DNA from: Paenibacillus lycopersici
Lineage (GTDB): Bacteria > Bacillota > Bacilli > Paenibacillales > Paenibacillaceae
DNA length: 64,000 nt
Reading direction: 5' to 3'
Assembly: GCF_010119935.1 (NCBI RefSeq)
Contig: NZ_CP048209.1
Coordinates: 4,591,001-4,655,000, forward strand
Below the pieces are notes generated by a model. That model did not search any database, had not been told where the DNA came from, and worked only from the letters and a program-made list of their open reading frames with translations. This document shows, one piece after another, positions 18,179 to 25,642 of the stretch. How positions within the stretch are numbered: position 1 is the first letter of the stretch; every line of letters begins with the position of its first letter. Made by a program: the position numbers and the translations under genes.

Positions 18179-18378
18179 TTTTCTGAATCCAGGACGCATA
18201 AGTTCTCCTCCTTATACGTAATCCCGGAGTCACCGGAATGAAACGCGCCCGCCTTGCCGGCATACGGCGGCAGCCGTTTCACCTAGACACTACATTATAC
18301 GATACAGGTATTGACATATGTACGCTACGCTTCCCGACCGGGCCACTCGGCTCTCCTATAACCCGGTAAGGATAAAAT

Positions 18379-18402
18379 AAGGCACGTGTTATACGTGCCT
18401 TA
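18379..18402 (-). terminator. Terminator after tig
   Basis: AAGGCACGT and ACGTGCCTT form a perfect 9-bp stem with a 5-6 base loop about 25 bases past the tig stop codon; on the minus strand ATTTTATCC follows. Together with the clpP promoter it fills the 318-bp gap 18109-18426; the rest of that gap shows nothing. Confidence 0.75.
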
Positions 18403-18426
18403 TCCATAAATTGAGGTGAATTGAAG

Positions 18427-19728
18427 TTAAGCGACAACGGAAGCTTCTTTGCTGTTGTCGAGCAGGAACTTGATCGTCTTGCGAAGCACGAGGTCTTCCT
18501 TGATGTTGTCCAGGTTGCCGTTCGCTTCGAAAATCGTGCGAAGCTCTTCGACCGAACGGTTGTATTGCTGGGACAGGTTCTCAAGCTCTTCGTTCAGATC
18601 TTCGTCGTTAGCGGCGATGCCTTCGTTCTTCGCGATTTGCTCCAGAACGAGGTTGTTGCGAACGCGCTTCTCGGCGTCGCTGCGCATTTGACCGCGAAGC
18701 GCCGCTTCGTCTTGACCGGAGAACTGGTAGTACAGTTCAAGGTTCATGCCTTGCATGCGAAGACGGTTCTCGAAATCGCGCAGCATGTAAGTCGTTTCGG
18801 TCTCGATCATCGCTTCCGGAATGTCGATGACTGCGGCTTCAGCCGCTTTCTCCACGACAGCGGACTCGCGTGCGGATTCGTTTTCTTTCGCTTTGCGTTC
18901 AGCCAGCTTCGCTTTAAGGTCTTCCTTGTACTCTTCGAGCGTATCGAACTCGCTGACGTCTTTCGCGAACTCGTCGTCGAGAGCAGGCAGGTTTTTGCGT
19001 TTGATTTCGTGCAGCTTCACTTTGAACACGGCAGCCTTGCCGGCCAGATGCTCGGCTTGGTAGTTCTCGGGGAACGTGACTTCAACGTCCTTGAAGTCGC
19101 CCGTTGCCATGCCTACGACTTGATCTTCGAAGCCGGGGATGAACGAACCGGAACCGAGTTCCAGGGAATGACGCTCGGCCTTGCCGCCTTCGAATGCTTC
19201 GCCGTCTACGTAGCCGTCGAAATCGATGACTGCGATGTCGCCGTTCTCCGCGGCGCCTTCTTCAAGGACCGTCAGCTCGGCATGACGCTGCTGCAGGCGG
19301 TTAAGCTCTGCCGCAACTTCTTCGTCCGTGACTTCAACGGATGCCGCCGGCACTTCAAGGCCTTTGTACTCGCCAAGCTCGACTTCCGGCTTAACCGTAA
19401 CTTTAGCCGTGTACTTGCATGGCTGGCCTTTCGCGAATTGCTGAACGTCGATCTCCGGACGGTCGACAGGGAATACGCCGGTTTCTTGCAGCGCAGCCGA
19501 GTAGGAATCAGGAAGCAGGATGTCGATTGCGTCCTGGTACAGGCTTTCGATGCCGAAGCGCGCTTCGAAGATGCTCCGCGGCACTTTGCCTTTGCGGAAG
19601 CCCGGCACGTTTACTTTCTGAACGACTTTCTTGAATGCCTTGTCGATCGCTTCGTTGACTTGTCCAGCTTCAACTTCTACGCTGATCGAGACAAGATTCT
19701 TGTCTATTTTTTCCCAAGTTGCTGTCAT
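18427..19728 (-). CDS. tig: Trigger factor (ribosome-associated chaperone, peptidyl-prolyl isomerase)
   Basis: Trigger factor binds nascent chains at the ribosome exit. The ribosome-binding signature NVPGFRKGKVPRSIFEARFG (residues about 38-57) is present, followed by the FKBP-like domain (GDIAVIDFDGYVDGEAFEGG ... GSFIPGFEDQVVGM, 160-215) and the helical C-terminal arms. Length 433 is typical. GGAGGGG is 8 bases before the ATG. It has its own promoter and terminator, so it is a single-gene unit upstream of clpP. Confidence 0.98.
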   Translation of the reverse strand: MTATWEKIDKNLVSISVEVEAGQVNEAIDKAFKKVVQKVNVPGFRKGKVPRSIFEARFGIESLYQDAIDILLPDSYSAALQETGVFPVDRPEIDVQQFAKGQPCKYTAKVTVKPEVELGEYKGLEVPAASVEVTDEEVAAELNRLQQRHAELTVLEEGAAENGDIAVIDFDGYVDGEAFEGGKAERHSLELGSGSFIPGFEDQVVGMATGDFKDVEVTFPENYQAEHLAGKAAVFKVKLHEIKRKNLPALDDEFAKDVSEFDTLEEYKEDLKAKLAERKAKENESARESAVVEKAAEAAVIDIPEAMIETETTYMLRDFENRLRMQGMNLELYYQFSGQDEAALRGQMRSDAEKRVRNNLVLEQIAKNEGIAANDEDLNEELENLSQQYNRSVEELRTIFEANGNLDNIKEDLVLRKTIKFLLDNSKEASVVA

Positions 19729-19794
19729 GTTATGCTTTCCCCTCCAAATTAAATAACGCTTCCGCGTCAGATGTTACACGTCATAAACCATTCT

Positions 19795-19823
19795 ATTATA
19801 TTCAACATTCGGCCGAATATCAA
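19795..19823 (-). promoter_or_regulatory. Sigma-A promoter of tig
   Basis: Minus strand: TTGATA (19818-19823), 17-base spacer, TATAAT (19795-19800). The spacer contains the perfect 10-bp palindrome TTCGGCCGAA. The -35 box overlaps the last codons of the upstream gene (stop at 19820). Confidence 0.75.
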
Positions 19824-20704
19824 GACTTGCCCCCGTCATCCTCCATTCGAAATCGAACGATTTGGCGAAGAGACCGGCAAGCCTGCTCGTACCTGAAACG
19901 CAGGGCGTCCGTAATTCCGTATGTATCGCGAATTTCGTCGTCGCTCGCGCGGCCGTAGAGCGATAGTTCCAATACTTGGTGCAGCGCTCCGGAGTAGCAG
20001 TCCACCGTCTCGTCGTCGTCGTTCTGCAGCCGGTTATACGCCGTCGTGCCGTAAATGCACTGCAAGCATTCTTTCCACAATTCCCTGGCAAAATGCGGCA
20101 GCGACGCCTCGATGACCTCGGTCACGGATTCGACACGCTCGACGACCTTGCCGACCACCGGCGGAAATTCTTCCATCGACAGCGGCGTAGCTTCGACCTC
20201 GAGCTCCACCAGCTCGCCCATCCGCTCGAGCTCGACGGTGCCGGTCACGCCGCGCTTCTTCAGACATTGGAGCGCCTTGAACTGCAGCTCCGGGTGCAGG
20301 TCGCTGCCCGTCAGCCATGTCAGAATCGCTTCATCGACGTCGGGATGCGTTAGATACGTTGCTCGTTCGAGCGCCAGCAGCTGCTGATCCGCGACAGGAT
20401 GATGCTGCATAATATACAGTACCTGCTGTACGTAATCTTCGTCGTATTCCGGAGGACTGAGCGCTTGCTCGCGCAGCGCTTCTTCATTCTGGTCTTCTAT
20501 GTAAGGGGAAGCTCCGTTTCCTTGCGCCGCGTAATCGGGCGTCGGGAAGGCGACTTCAAGCCAGGTCAGCAGATTGCTCCACTCTTCGTAGTGCCGTTTC
20601 TCTTCGCCTTGGCAATGAAGCAGGAACTTCAGCAGGTTCTTGGCTTCGACGTACTGCTCCGATTCCAGCAGCCGCGTCAATTGGTTCTGGTACTGATCGA
20701 GCAT
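19820..20704 (-). CDS. Conserved helical-repeat protein of unknown function, 294 aa
   Basis: The protein is soluble, acidic and mostly helical, opening LDQYQNQLTRLLESEQYVEAKNLLKFLL, which reads like a tetratricopeptide-type helix pair; the middle (HHPVADQQLLALERATYLTHPDVDEAILTWL) resembles HEAT-type helices. It lies directly upstream of tig in the place held in Bacillus subtilis by ysoA, a TPR protein of similar length, but I cannot show homology by eye. No ribosome binding site of normal spacing is seen before the ATG, so the start is uncertain. Confidence 0.7.
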   Translation of the reverse strand: MLDQYQNQLTRLLESEQYVEAKNLLKFLLHCQGEEKRHYEEWSNLLTWLEVAFPTPDYAAQGNGASPYIEDQNEEALREQALSPPEYDEDYVQQVLYIMQHHPVADQQLLALERATYLTHPDVDEAILTWLTGSDLHPELQFKALQCLKKRGVTGTVELERMGELVELEVEATPLSMEEFPPVVGKVVERVESVTEVIEASLPHFARELWKECLQCIYGTTAYNRLQNDDDETVDCYSGALHQVLELSLYGRASDDEIRDTYGITDALRFRYEQACRSLRQIVRFRMEDDGGKS

Positions 20705-20933
20705 ATTCGGAAATAAATAAACGTTCTCTCTATTGTCATCATGGGAAGAATTGGACGTCGTAATAGAATCACCGCCTTGTATGCCGCGCTGTCCATCGGC
20801 TGTTGTTCGAATAGAGTTCGATTATAACATTCCCTGCCGTTCATTTCCATTTTGGCCGAAGCGGCTTTATTTGAAACATGCCGACGCTATTCTACTAGAT
20901 TTCGCAGACGGCAGCCAGTATGCGGCCCGCAAA

Positions 20934-20981
20934 ATAAAATGCATTTTATGGGTTGCAATTCCGAAATTCCCATGCTATGAT
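20934..20981 (+). promoter_or_regulatory. tRNA operon promoter with upstream palindrome
   Basis: TTGCAA (20953-20958), 17-base spacer and TATGAT (20976-20981) lie just before tRNA-Arg. Immediately upstream of the -35 box is a perfect 16-bp palindrome, ATAAAATGCATTTTAT (20934-20949), of unknown meaning. The rest of the gap 20705-20933 shows nothing. Confidence 0.7.
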
Positions 20982-20992
20982 ACTTCCTACGT

Positions 20993-21069
20993 GTCCCAGT
21001 AGCTCAGTTGGATAGAGCACACGCCTTCTAAGCGTGTTGTCGGGGGTTCGAATCCCTCCTGGGACGCCA
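20993..21069 (+). tRNA. tRNA-Arg (anticodon TCT), CCA encoded
   Basis: The cloverleaf folds completely: acceptor GTCCCAG/CTGGGAC, D stem GCTC/GAGC, anticodon stem CACGC/GCGTG with loop CTTCTAA giving anticodon TCT, T stem GGGGG/CCCTC with TTCGAAT loop. G73 and CCA are encoded. Total 77 bases. Confidence 0.97.
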
Positions 21070-21171
21070 TTACAGCGAAGACACGGAGCCTTGAGGCGTT
21101 GCTTGGTAACGGATCACGGCTTTTTTAATGCCTTATCGCCATTCCTTTCCGGTCGATGCGGCCGAACATAT

Positions 21172-21245
21172 GCGGGTGTAGTTCAATGGTAGAACGCCAG
21201 CTTCCCAAGCTTGAGGCGAGGGTTCGATTCCCTTCACCCGCTCCA
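21172..21245 (+). tRNA. tRNA-Gly (anticodon CCC), CCA encoded
   Basis: Acceptor GCGGGTG/CACCCGC, D stem GTTC/GAAC, anticodon loop TTCCCAA (anticodon CCC), T stem GAGGG/CCCTT with loop TTCGATT, T73, and encoded CCA; 74 bases. The anticodon stem CCAGC/GCTTG has a C-T mismatch at its second pair. It lies about 100 bases after tRNA-Arg and may share its promoter. Confidence 0.93.
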
Positions 21246-21259
21246 TATCGATTTTTCAT

Positions 21260-21285
21260 GGCCCCGACATTGTCGGGGCCTTATT
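21260..21285 (+). terminator. Terminator of the tRNA pair
   Basis: GGCCCCGACA and TGTCGGGGCC form a perfect 10-bp stem followed by TTATTTATT, 14 bases beyond tRNA-Gly. It also faces the end of the agr-like cassette arriving from the other side. Confidence 0.9.
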
Positions 21286-21380
21286 TATTCCGACAGCTTA
21301 AACTCAAAAAGGAAGTAAATCAAAAAAAACTGTATCTCCTCGCGGAGAATACAGTCGGTCAATATAATGAATGCCCAATC

Positions 21381-21779
21381 CTACCCTTTATCCTCGGCCA
21401 AGCGAGATAGAAACGAATTTCCGAATGCGCTCGATCTGCGAATATCGGCAATTTCTTTCATGTGCGCGCGAGAAACCGGGGCATTCGGCGCCTCTTTGCC
21501 GACAGGCTCTTTCTGAAAGTACAGCTTGTGGGTTTCCTCGTCGTAGAACTCCACTTTATCTTTCTGAACCATGAAACAACGGTCCACTTTGACAAAACCT
21601 TGAAGTTCCAAAAATCGCTCGTGTTCCTCCGGCCTTGAGATGTAGAAGTAAACGTTTTCTTGAGTTCGGAGGTACTTCTCGCCATTTTGAGTCCCCACGT
21701 AGAAGACATCGTCAAGATCGATCTCAACGATATCAAAGTCGTTTTTTCGGCGATTGACTACGTGAAATGGGCGCCGCAT
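21381..21779 (-). CDS. Stand-alone LytTR-domain transcriptional regulator (no receiver domain)
   Basis: The 132-residue protein is almost only a LytTR DNA-binding domain: DIVEIDLDDVFYV, EKYLRTQENVYFY, FVKVDRCFMVQKDKVEFYD match the beta-strand repeats of LytTR (the last in place of F-x-R-x-HRS-x-IVN). The usual N-terminal response-regulator receiver of AgrA is missing. It is the last gene of a four-gene minus-strand cassette (sensor, agrB, agrD, this gene) and most likely controls it. The codon use and base composition are more AT-rich than in the flanking genes. GGAGTTGTTGGAGG precedes the ATG. Confidence 0.85.
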   Translation of the reverse strand: MRRPFHVVNRRKNDFDIVEIDLDDVFYVGTQNGEKYLRTQENVYFYISRPEEHERFLELQGFVKVDRCFMVQKDKVEFYDEETHKLYFQKEPVGKEAPNAPVSRAHMKEIADIRRSSAFGNSFLSRLAEDKG

Positions 21780-21801
21780 CCTCCAACAACTCCTTCATAT
21801 A

Positions 21802-21924
21802 TTACTTTCTCAGCTCAGCCGGAATTTCAGGTTTGTTCAGGAACGTATACGATCCCATCAACACGAATACTGATGCAATTCCTACCAAGACAGCGGCAAA
21901 ACCTTTGTACAAATATTTTCGCAT
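21802..21924 (-). CDS. agrD: AgrD-like cyclic-lactone autoinducer pro-peptide, 40 aa
   Basis: A 40-codon gene between agrB and the LytTR gene, with AAAGGGGGTGA as ribosome site. The parts follow AgrD order: an amphipathic N-terminus (MRKYLYKGFAAVLVG), a hydrophobic stretch, a candidate signal core GSYTFL (residues 24-29), and a charged tail NKPEIPAELRK like the PxxPxEL tail of AgrD proteins. Where Agr thiolactone peptides have Cys this one has Ser25, so a five-membered Ser lactone ring S25-L29 is predicted. The exact mature peptide is an inference. Confidence 0.85.
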   Translation of the reverse strand: MRKYLYKGFAAVLVGIASVFVLMGSYTFLNKPEIPAELRK

Positions 21925-21928
21925 AGTT

Positions 21929-22462
21929 TCACCCCCTTTCATTCTCTTTCTCTTTGAATGGCAGTAAAACAGCTTGTACGATAAAAGCTATTGCAAGTAA
22001 ATCATATACGACAAAAAAATTAATTGCTACTAGAAATGTGGAAATAATTTTTAAAAGTGGATAATATTTCGGAGAAATGCGCGCATATTTGTCATAATTG
22101 GACGGCGCGAATATTAACACGCTCGCCATCGCAGCGGCCGTAAGGACGATTGTCCATTCATCGTTCATGCGAATATGCGGCAGCACGCTCATCGCAATCG
22201 TGGACACGACAATGCAAAGCCAGCCTGATTTCAAATGATAGCCGCCGGTCAAAAACCGGATCGTCGCAAATACGACCAGCAATAACCCGGTTCGTCCGGG
22301 TTCCCCCGTCAATAAGCCGATCATTAACGAGAATAGCACGATCGAAATGGTATTGCTGATAATATTCAGCGAATAAGCGATGACATCGACCGATGGAGCC
22401 GCTACACCGTTATCATTCATTCGCTTATGGATCGTTGTCGCTAAGCTACGTAGCATCTTCAT
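21929..22462 (-). CDS. agrB: AgrB-like membrane peptidase that processes the autoinducer
   Basis: AgrB is a membrane cysteine endopeptidase that removes the C-terminal tail of AgrD and closes the ring. The 177-residue protein has several membrane helices and the diagnostic ATIRFLTGGYHLKSGWLC, giving His76 and Cys83 with the same seven-residue spacing as His77/Cys84 of the staphylococcal enzyme. Its start overlaps the upstream sensor gene by 17 bases, and agrD follows 4 bases after its stop, so the three are tightly coupled. Confidence 0.95.
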   Translation of the reverse strand: MKMLRSLATTIHKRMNDNGVAAPSVDVIAYSLNIISNTISIVLFSLMIGLLTGEPGRTGLLLVVFATIRFLTGGYHLKSGWLCIVVSTIAMSVLPHIRMNDEWTIVLTAAAMASVLIFAPSNYDKYARISPKYYPLLKIISTFLVAINFFVVYDLLAIAFIVQAVLLPFKEKENERG

Positions 22463-23111
22463 TATCCTTCCTCAATGAGAAATAGAAGAATACCGGAATC
22501 GTTAAGAGGAATATGAGGCTCGCGGTAATGACATATTCATCGAAATCATTTCGGAAAATAAGCGTAATGACGACGGACAAGACCACGACGACCGCGATAA
22601 TTGCGAGCAGCACGGCATTCGTGCCGTTGATTTTGACGCGAAACCGGCGTTCGGAAGGGACGAAATCAAATCCCCAGTTTCTCGTGTAAATCAATCGGGC
22701 GACAGCAATGTTAATGAGCGCCGACAATAATTGAATTGCGGCGGTTAACATGGAATTGCCTTGAATTTCCGCGGAGTTCGCGCCGGCAAAGGATGCCAAT
22801 AGAATGGCGATCCCGGACGTAACGAACGAGGATATCAAGCCGGAGAAATTCATGATGATGGAATAAAACAACGGCACTCGGAACAATACCCAAAGAACGA
22901 CGACAAATAGAAACAATTGTATATAAGTCGTTAAATTCCCGATCTCGGGGGTCAAGCGGGTGAAGTAAGAAACTTGGCTCGTTATCAGCGCGACCACGAT
23001 TACGTTGCGCACGAGCCATTTGTCTAACGAGAATCGAAACAAGGTAAACATAAAGACGAAAAGCCCCGTGTACTCAATCATCGACCCAAGTACAAAATAA
23101 GAGTACTCCAT
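22446..23111 (-). CDS. AgrC-like membrane sensor lacking the histidine kinase domain, 221 aa
   Basis: The protein consists of about six or seven hydrophobic helices with short loops and ends at residue 221 with the charged tail SLRKDNEDAT straight after the last helix. That layout equals the peptide-sensing half of AgrC; the dimerisation/phosphoacceptor and ATPase domains that should follow are absent, and no kinase gene is nearby. It is the first gene of the cassette. It may be a receptor that binds and releases the LytTR regulator directly, as the membrane inhibitors of streptococcal HdrRM/BrsRM systems do; this is inference. An alternative is an immunity or accessory membrane protein. Confidence 0.75.
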   Translation of the reverse strand: MEYSYFVLGSMIEYTGLFVFMFTLFRFSLDKWLVRNVIVVALITSQVSYFTRLTPEIGNLTTYIQLFLFVVVLWVLFRVPLFYSIIMNFSGLISSFVTSGIAILLASFAGANSAEIQGNSMLTAAIQLLSALINIAVARLIYTRNWGFDFVPSERRFRVKINGTNAVLLAIIAVVVVLSVVITLIFRNDFDEYVITASLIFLLTIPVFFYFSLRKDNEDAT

Positions 23112-23513
23112 GCTCTGGCTCCCTTTACTCGCCGTTAACTGTTCGGCTGCGATCTAATGCAGTAAATCTATATATGTAGCGCTTCGTCCCGTGTCATGAT
23201 TCTCTCTATCCATGACCATAGAACCAGCTCCTCGCATCGTATAACCAGGATTTCTATGTTTTTTATGGGTCTTATTCTATTAAGAATCATTTTACGGAAA
23301 TTAAATTCTTGCGTCAATTAGATAAATCGTATAGATCTGCACCCCTTTTTCGACACGCGGCCATATATTCACGAATGTAGACCAGGCGGCATGAAACGTT
23401 TTAATTCCGCTCTTGTCGTTTAAAACAAACCGTAAAGCCGCAAAATAAAGCGATGCTCGAAGACCTGTCACGATGCCAATGAAATCCGATCCCATCGAAG
23501 GAGTGATTCCTCC
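23112..23513. other. Divergent intergenic region between the agr-like cassette and the SDR gene
   Basis: About 400 AT-rich bases with no gene. A 104-residue minus frame (23301-23615) overlaps the SDR gene and has no family features. An ACAGTTAAC sequence at about 23132-23142 (minus strand) is near to a LytTR half-site, but a second properly spaced half-site was not found. The promoter of the cassette must lie here but I cannot point to it. Confidence 0.5.
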
Positions 23514-24386
23514 ATGACCAATCAGCGAACCGATCGACCGACGTCCTTCCCCCCGCAGCATCAGAACCGCCAGCCCGGCCTTGAAAGCGACATGACGCCG
23601 AAGCCGCGGTTCCAATCCGAATCGTACAAGGCTGCCGGCAAGCTAAGCGGCAAGGTCGCCGTCGTCACGGGCGGAGACAGCGGCATCGGCCGCGCCGTCT
23701 CTCTGCTCTTCGCCAAGGAAGGCGCGGATGTCGCCGTCTTGTACCTGGACGAACATGACGATGCGGGCGAAATCAAAGCCTTGATCGAAGGATTGGGCCG
23801 CAAATGCTTGACCCTTGCCGGAGATATCGGAGAGCCCGAATTTTGCAAGAAGGCCGTTTACGAAGTAACATCGAAGCTTGGCGGCCTTGACATCGTCGTT
23901 AACAACGCGGCGGAGCAGCATCCGCAGGACAAGATCGAGCTCATAACGCCGCAGCAGCTGGAACGGACGTTCAAGACGAATATTTTCGGCATGTTCTACT
24001 TTACTCAGGCGGCCATGCCCCATCTGAAATCCGGGGACGCCATCATTAATACGGCCTCGATCACGGCGTATCACGGCAGCCCGAACCTGCTCGATTATTC
24101 CGCTACGAAGGGCGCCATCGTCGCGTTCACGCGGTCGCTGGCCATGAATCTGGCGGCGCAGGGCATACGGGTCAACGCCGTAGCTCCGGGCCCGATCTGG
24201 ACGCCGCTCATACCGTCGACCTTCGACGAGAAAAGCGTCGCCAAGTTCGGCTCCGATACGCCGATGAAGCGCGCCGGACAGCCGGAAGAGCTGGCTCCGG
24301 CTTATGTATACTTGGCCTGCAGCGACTCCTCGTACGTAAGCGGCCAGGTCATACATGTCAACGGCGGCGAAGTCGTCAACGGCTAA
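23514..24386 (+). CDS. SDR-family oxidoreductase (YhdF/YhxC-type, glucose/ribitol dehydrogenase-like)
   Basis: The 290-residue protein has an N-terminal extension (PPQHQNRQPGLESDM) typical of the YhdF/YdaD/YhxC stress-linked subgroup, then the NAD(P)-binding TGGDSGIGRAV (near 52), NNAAEQHP, the catalytic serine in INTASITAYHGSP and YSATKGA with Tyr and Lys. The substrate is not known; relatives are induced by general stress. GAAGGAG lies before the ATG. It is a single-gene unit diverging from the agr-like cassette. Confidence 0.92.
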   Translation: MTNQRTDRPTSFPPQHQNRQPGLESDMTPKPRFQSESYKAAGKLSGKVAVVTGGDSGIGRAVSLLFAKEGADVAVLYLDEHDDAGEIKALIEGLGRKCLTLAGDIGEPEFCKKAVYEVTSKLGGLDIVVNNAAEQHPQDKIELITPQQLERTFKTNIFGMFYFTQAAMPHLKSGDAIINTASITAYHGSPNLLDYSATKGAIVAFTRSLAMNLAAQGIRVNAVAPGPIWTPLIPSTFDEKSVAKFGSDTPMKRAGQPEELAPAYVYLACSDSSYVSGQVIHVNGGEVVNG

Positions 24387-24419
24387 AGCGGAGACGCCGG
24401 CGGACGCGTAATCTCCGGA

Positions 24420-24580
24420 ACTTGGCAAAGAGCCGGTGCCTGGCAATGGGCTGCATTCGGTAAAAGCGAACTTGGCAGAGGCTTGGCAGAGGCCGGTTTT
24501 CAGGTTTTCAAAGGCCGAGACTTGGTAAAGGCAAAAGGTTTTGAAAGACGAGGCTTGTAAAGGCCAAGGCTTCGAAGGTG
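24420..24580. repeat. Degenerate repeats rich in cttggcaaag/aaaggc words
   Basis: After the SDR stop codon, short words such as ACTTGGCAAAG, CTTGGCAGAGG (twice in tandem), AAGGCCGAGACTTGGTAAAGGC and AAGGCCAAGGCTTCGAAGG recur with variation. No open frame with family features lies here. Probably a decayed tandem repeat; no function visible. Confidence 0.5.
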
Positions 24581-24589
24581 ATATGCGAC

Positions 24590-24632
24590 AAAAAGACGTG
24601 CATGGCCCGAACTCGGGCTTGCACGTCTTTTT
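24590..24632. terminator. Strong bidirectional terminator
   Basis: AAAAAGACGTGCA and TGCACGTCTTTTT are perfect inverted arms, and the interior GCCCGA-ac-TCGGGC extends the stem. With A and T runs on both sides it can stop transcripts from the SDR gene (plus) and from the two small minus-strand genes. Confidence 0.9.
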
Positions 24633-24744
24633 GCGCTGCGCGGCATTTCGGCACGCCGTGCAGCTCCCTGCGCGGAATGCGACGGCGCGCGATGACCGTC
24701 AGCCCCATGCGGCATAGGCTAGCGCAACTTGCGCGAGCGTTCGG

Positions 24745-25092
24745 TCAGGACCAGTCCATCAAGCGACGGATATCGGCCCGGACGCCGTTATACGAAAGCA
24801 CCTGCTCCTTGAACGATTCGCGCTCGCCCCAGTCCGTCTTCATCGTCGGCGTATCGAACAGCTCGTCGGTAATATCGGCGCACGCCAGGCTCGTCAAGCC
24901 AGCGTCCCGATGCCCGGTGCTTGCGTCGTCGCCGCTCACGACCGCGACCATGTCGAAGTCATTGTCTCTGGACGGTCCGAAATACGCCAACAGCTCCTGG
25001 AACTGCGCATCGTTCGTCACCACCCCGACCTCCGCGCAAGGCTGTCCGTCACGGTCCGCGGCTCTTCTTACATGCGCTTCCGTCACGATCAT
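24745..25092 (-). CDS. Unknown protein, 115 aa
   Basis: No domain recognised. A soluble acidic 115-residue protein with two similar patches (VGVVTNDAQFQELLAYFG and a central MVAVVSGDDAS). Its ATG overlaps the stop of the upstream gene by 4 bases (ATGA), so the two are translated together and probably act together. Base composition is like the neighbours. A two-gene unit with 25089-25454, closed by the terminator at 24590. Confidence 0.65.
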   Translation of the reverse strand: MIVTEAHVRRAADRDGQPCAEVGVVTNDAQFQELLAYFGPSRDNDFDMVAVVSGDDASTGHRDAGLTSLACADITDELFDTPTMKTDWGERESFKEQVLSYNGVRADIRRLMDWS

Positions 25093-25454
25093 TGCAGGCT
25101 CCCTTCCCTGAACAGTCCCATCGTCGCCACGTGATGCTTCGTTTCATCCGTACCGAGCTCATAGAGCAGCCGGTAGATGTCGACGATCAGCCCGTCGGTG
25201 CCCTCGTTCAATAGCCGGTCGTTGTCGACGCCGGCGCCGATGAACGGATTCGTCCAGTAATCCATGACCTGTTTCTCGTCCATCGACGAGTACTCCTCAA
25301 GCAGCTCCTGCAGCCGGTTCAGCTCTTCCTCGTTCGCCGTTATGGCAAGCTCGTATGCGGCAGCCGTCGGATCTTCCAGAATCGAGCCGGCTTGCACGGA
25401 TACATAGTATGGTTTGCGGTCGTCGTATGCCGCGTCATGCTCATTGGCCATCAT
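25089..25454 (-). CDS. Unknown helical protein, 121 aa
   Basis: No domain recognised. The start at 25454 (MMANEHDAAYDDRKPYYVSV) is chosen because TAGGAGGGAG lies 6 bases upstream; a longer frame would run into the asnB leader. The body is helical and acidic (EEELNRLQELLEEYSSMDEKQ), ending HHVATMGLFREGSLQ. First gene of a coupled pair, divergent from asnB. Confidence 0.65.
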   Translation of the reverse strand: MMANEHDAAYDDRKPYYVSVQAGSILEDPTAAAYELAITANEEELNRLQELLEEYSSMDEKQVMDYWTNPFIGAGVDNDRLLNEGTDGLIVDIYRLLYELGTDETKHHVATMGLFREGSLQ

Positions 25455-25642
25455 TGCAAACTCCCTCCTAAACGTGATATGCGCGCAGCTTGCAGCCGGT
25501 CTGCCGGCAAGGAAAACAAAACTGCTTCGAAAGCATAAGCCTAGTGCTAGCATCCCCCGCCGGACAGACATTTTATCCAAATCTTCGGCATAACCATTCT
25601 AGTACCGCTGTTTCAAGCTTGCAGCAAGAAAGGAATGAGACC

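Noticed and set aside
18109..18200. CtsR operator before clpP
   Set aside because: No tandem GGTCAAA-type heptamers could be found on either strand.
18421..19752. 443-residue plus-strand frame
   Set aside because: Exact antisense shadow of tig with no start signal.
23301..23615. 104-residue minus frame upstream of the agr-like cassette
   Set aside because: Half lies antisense to the SDR gene; no ribosome site and no family features.
25455..25642. T-box leader before asnB
   Set aside because: No TGGNACCGCG-type T-box sequence or terminator/antiterminator pair is seen.
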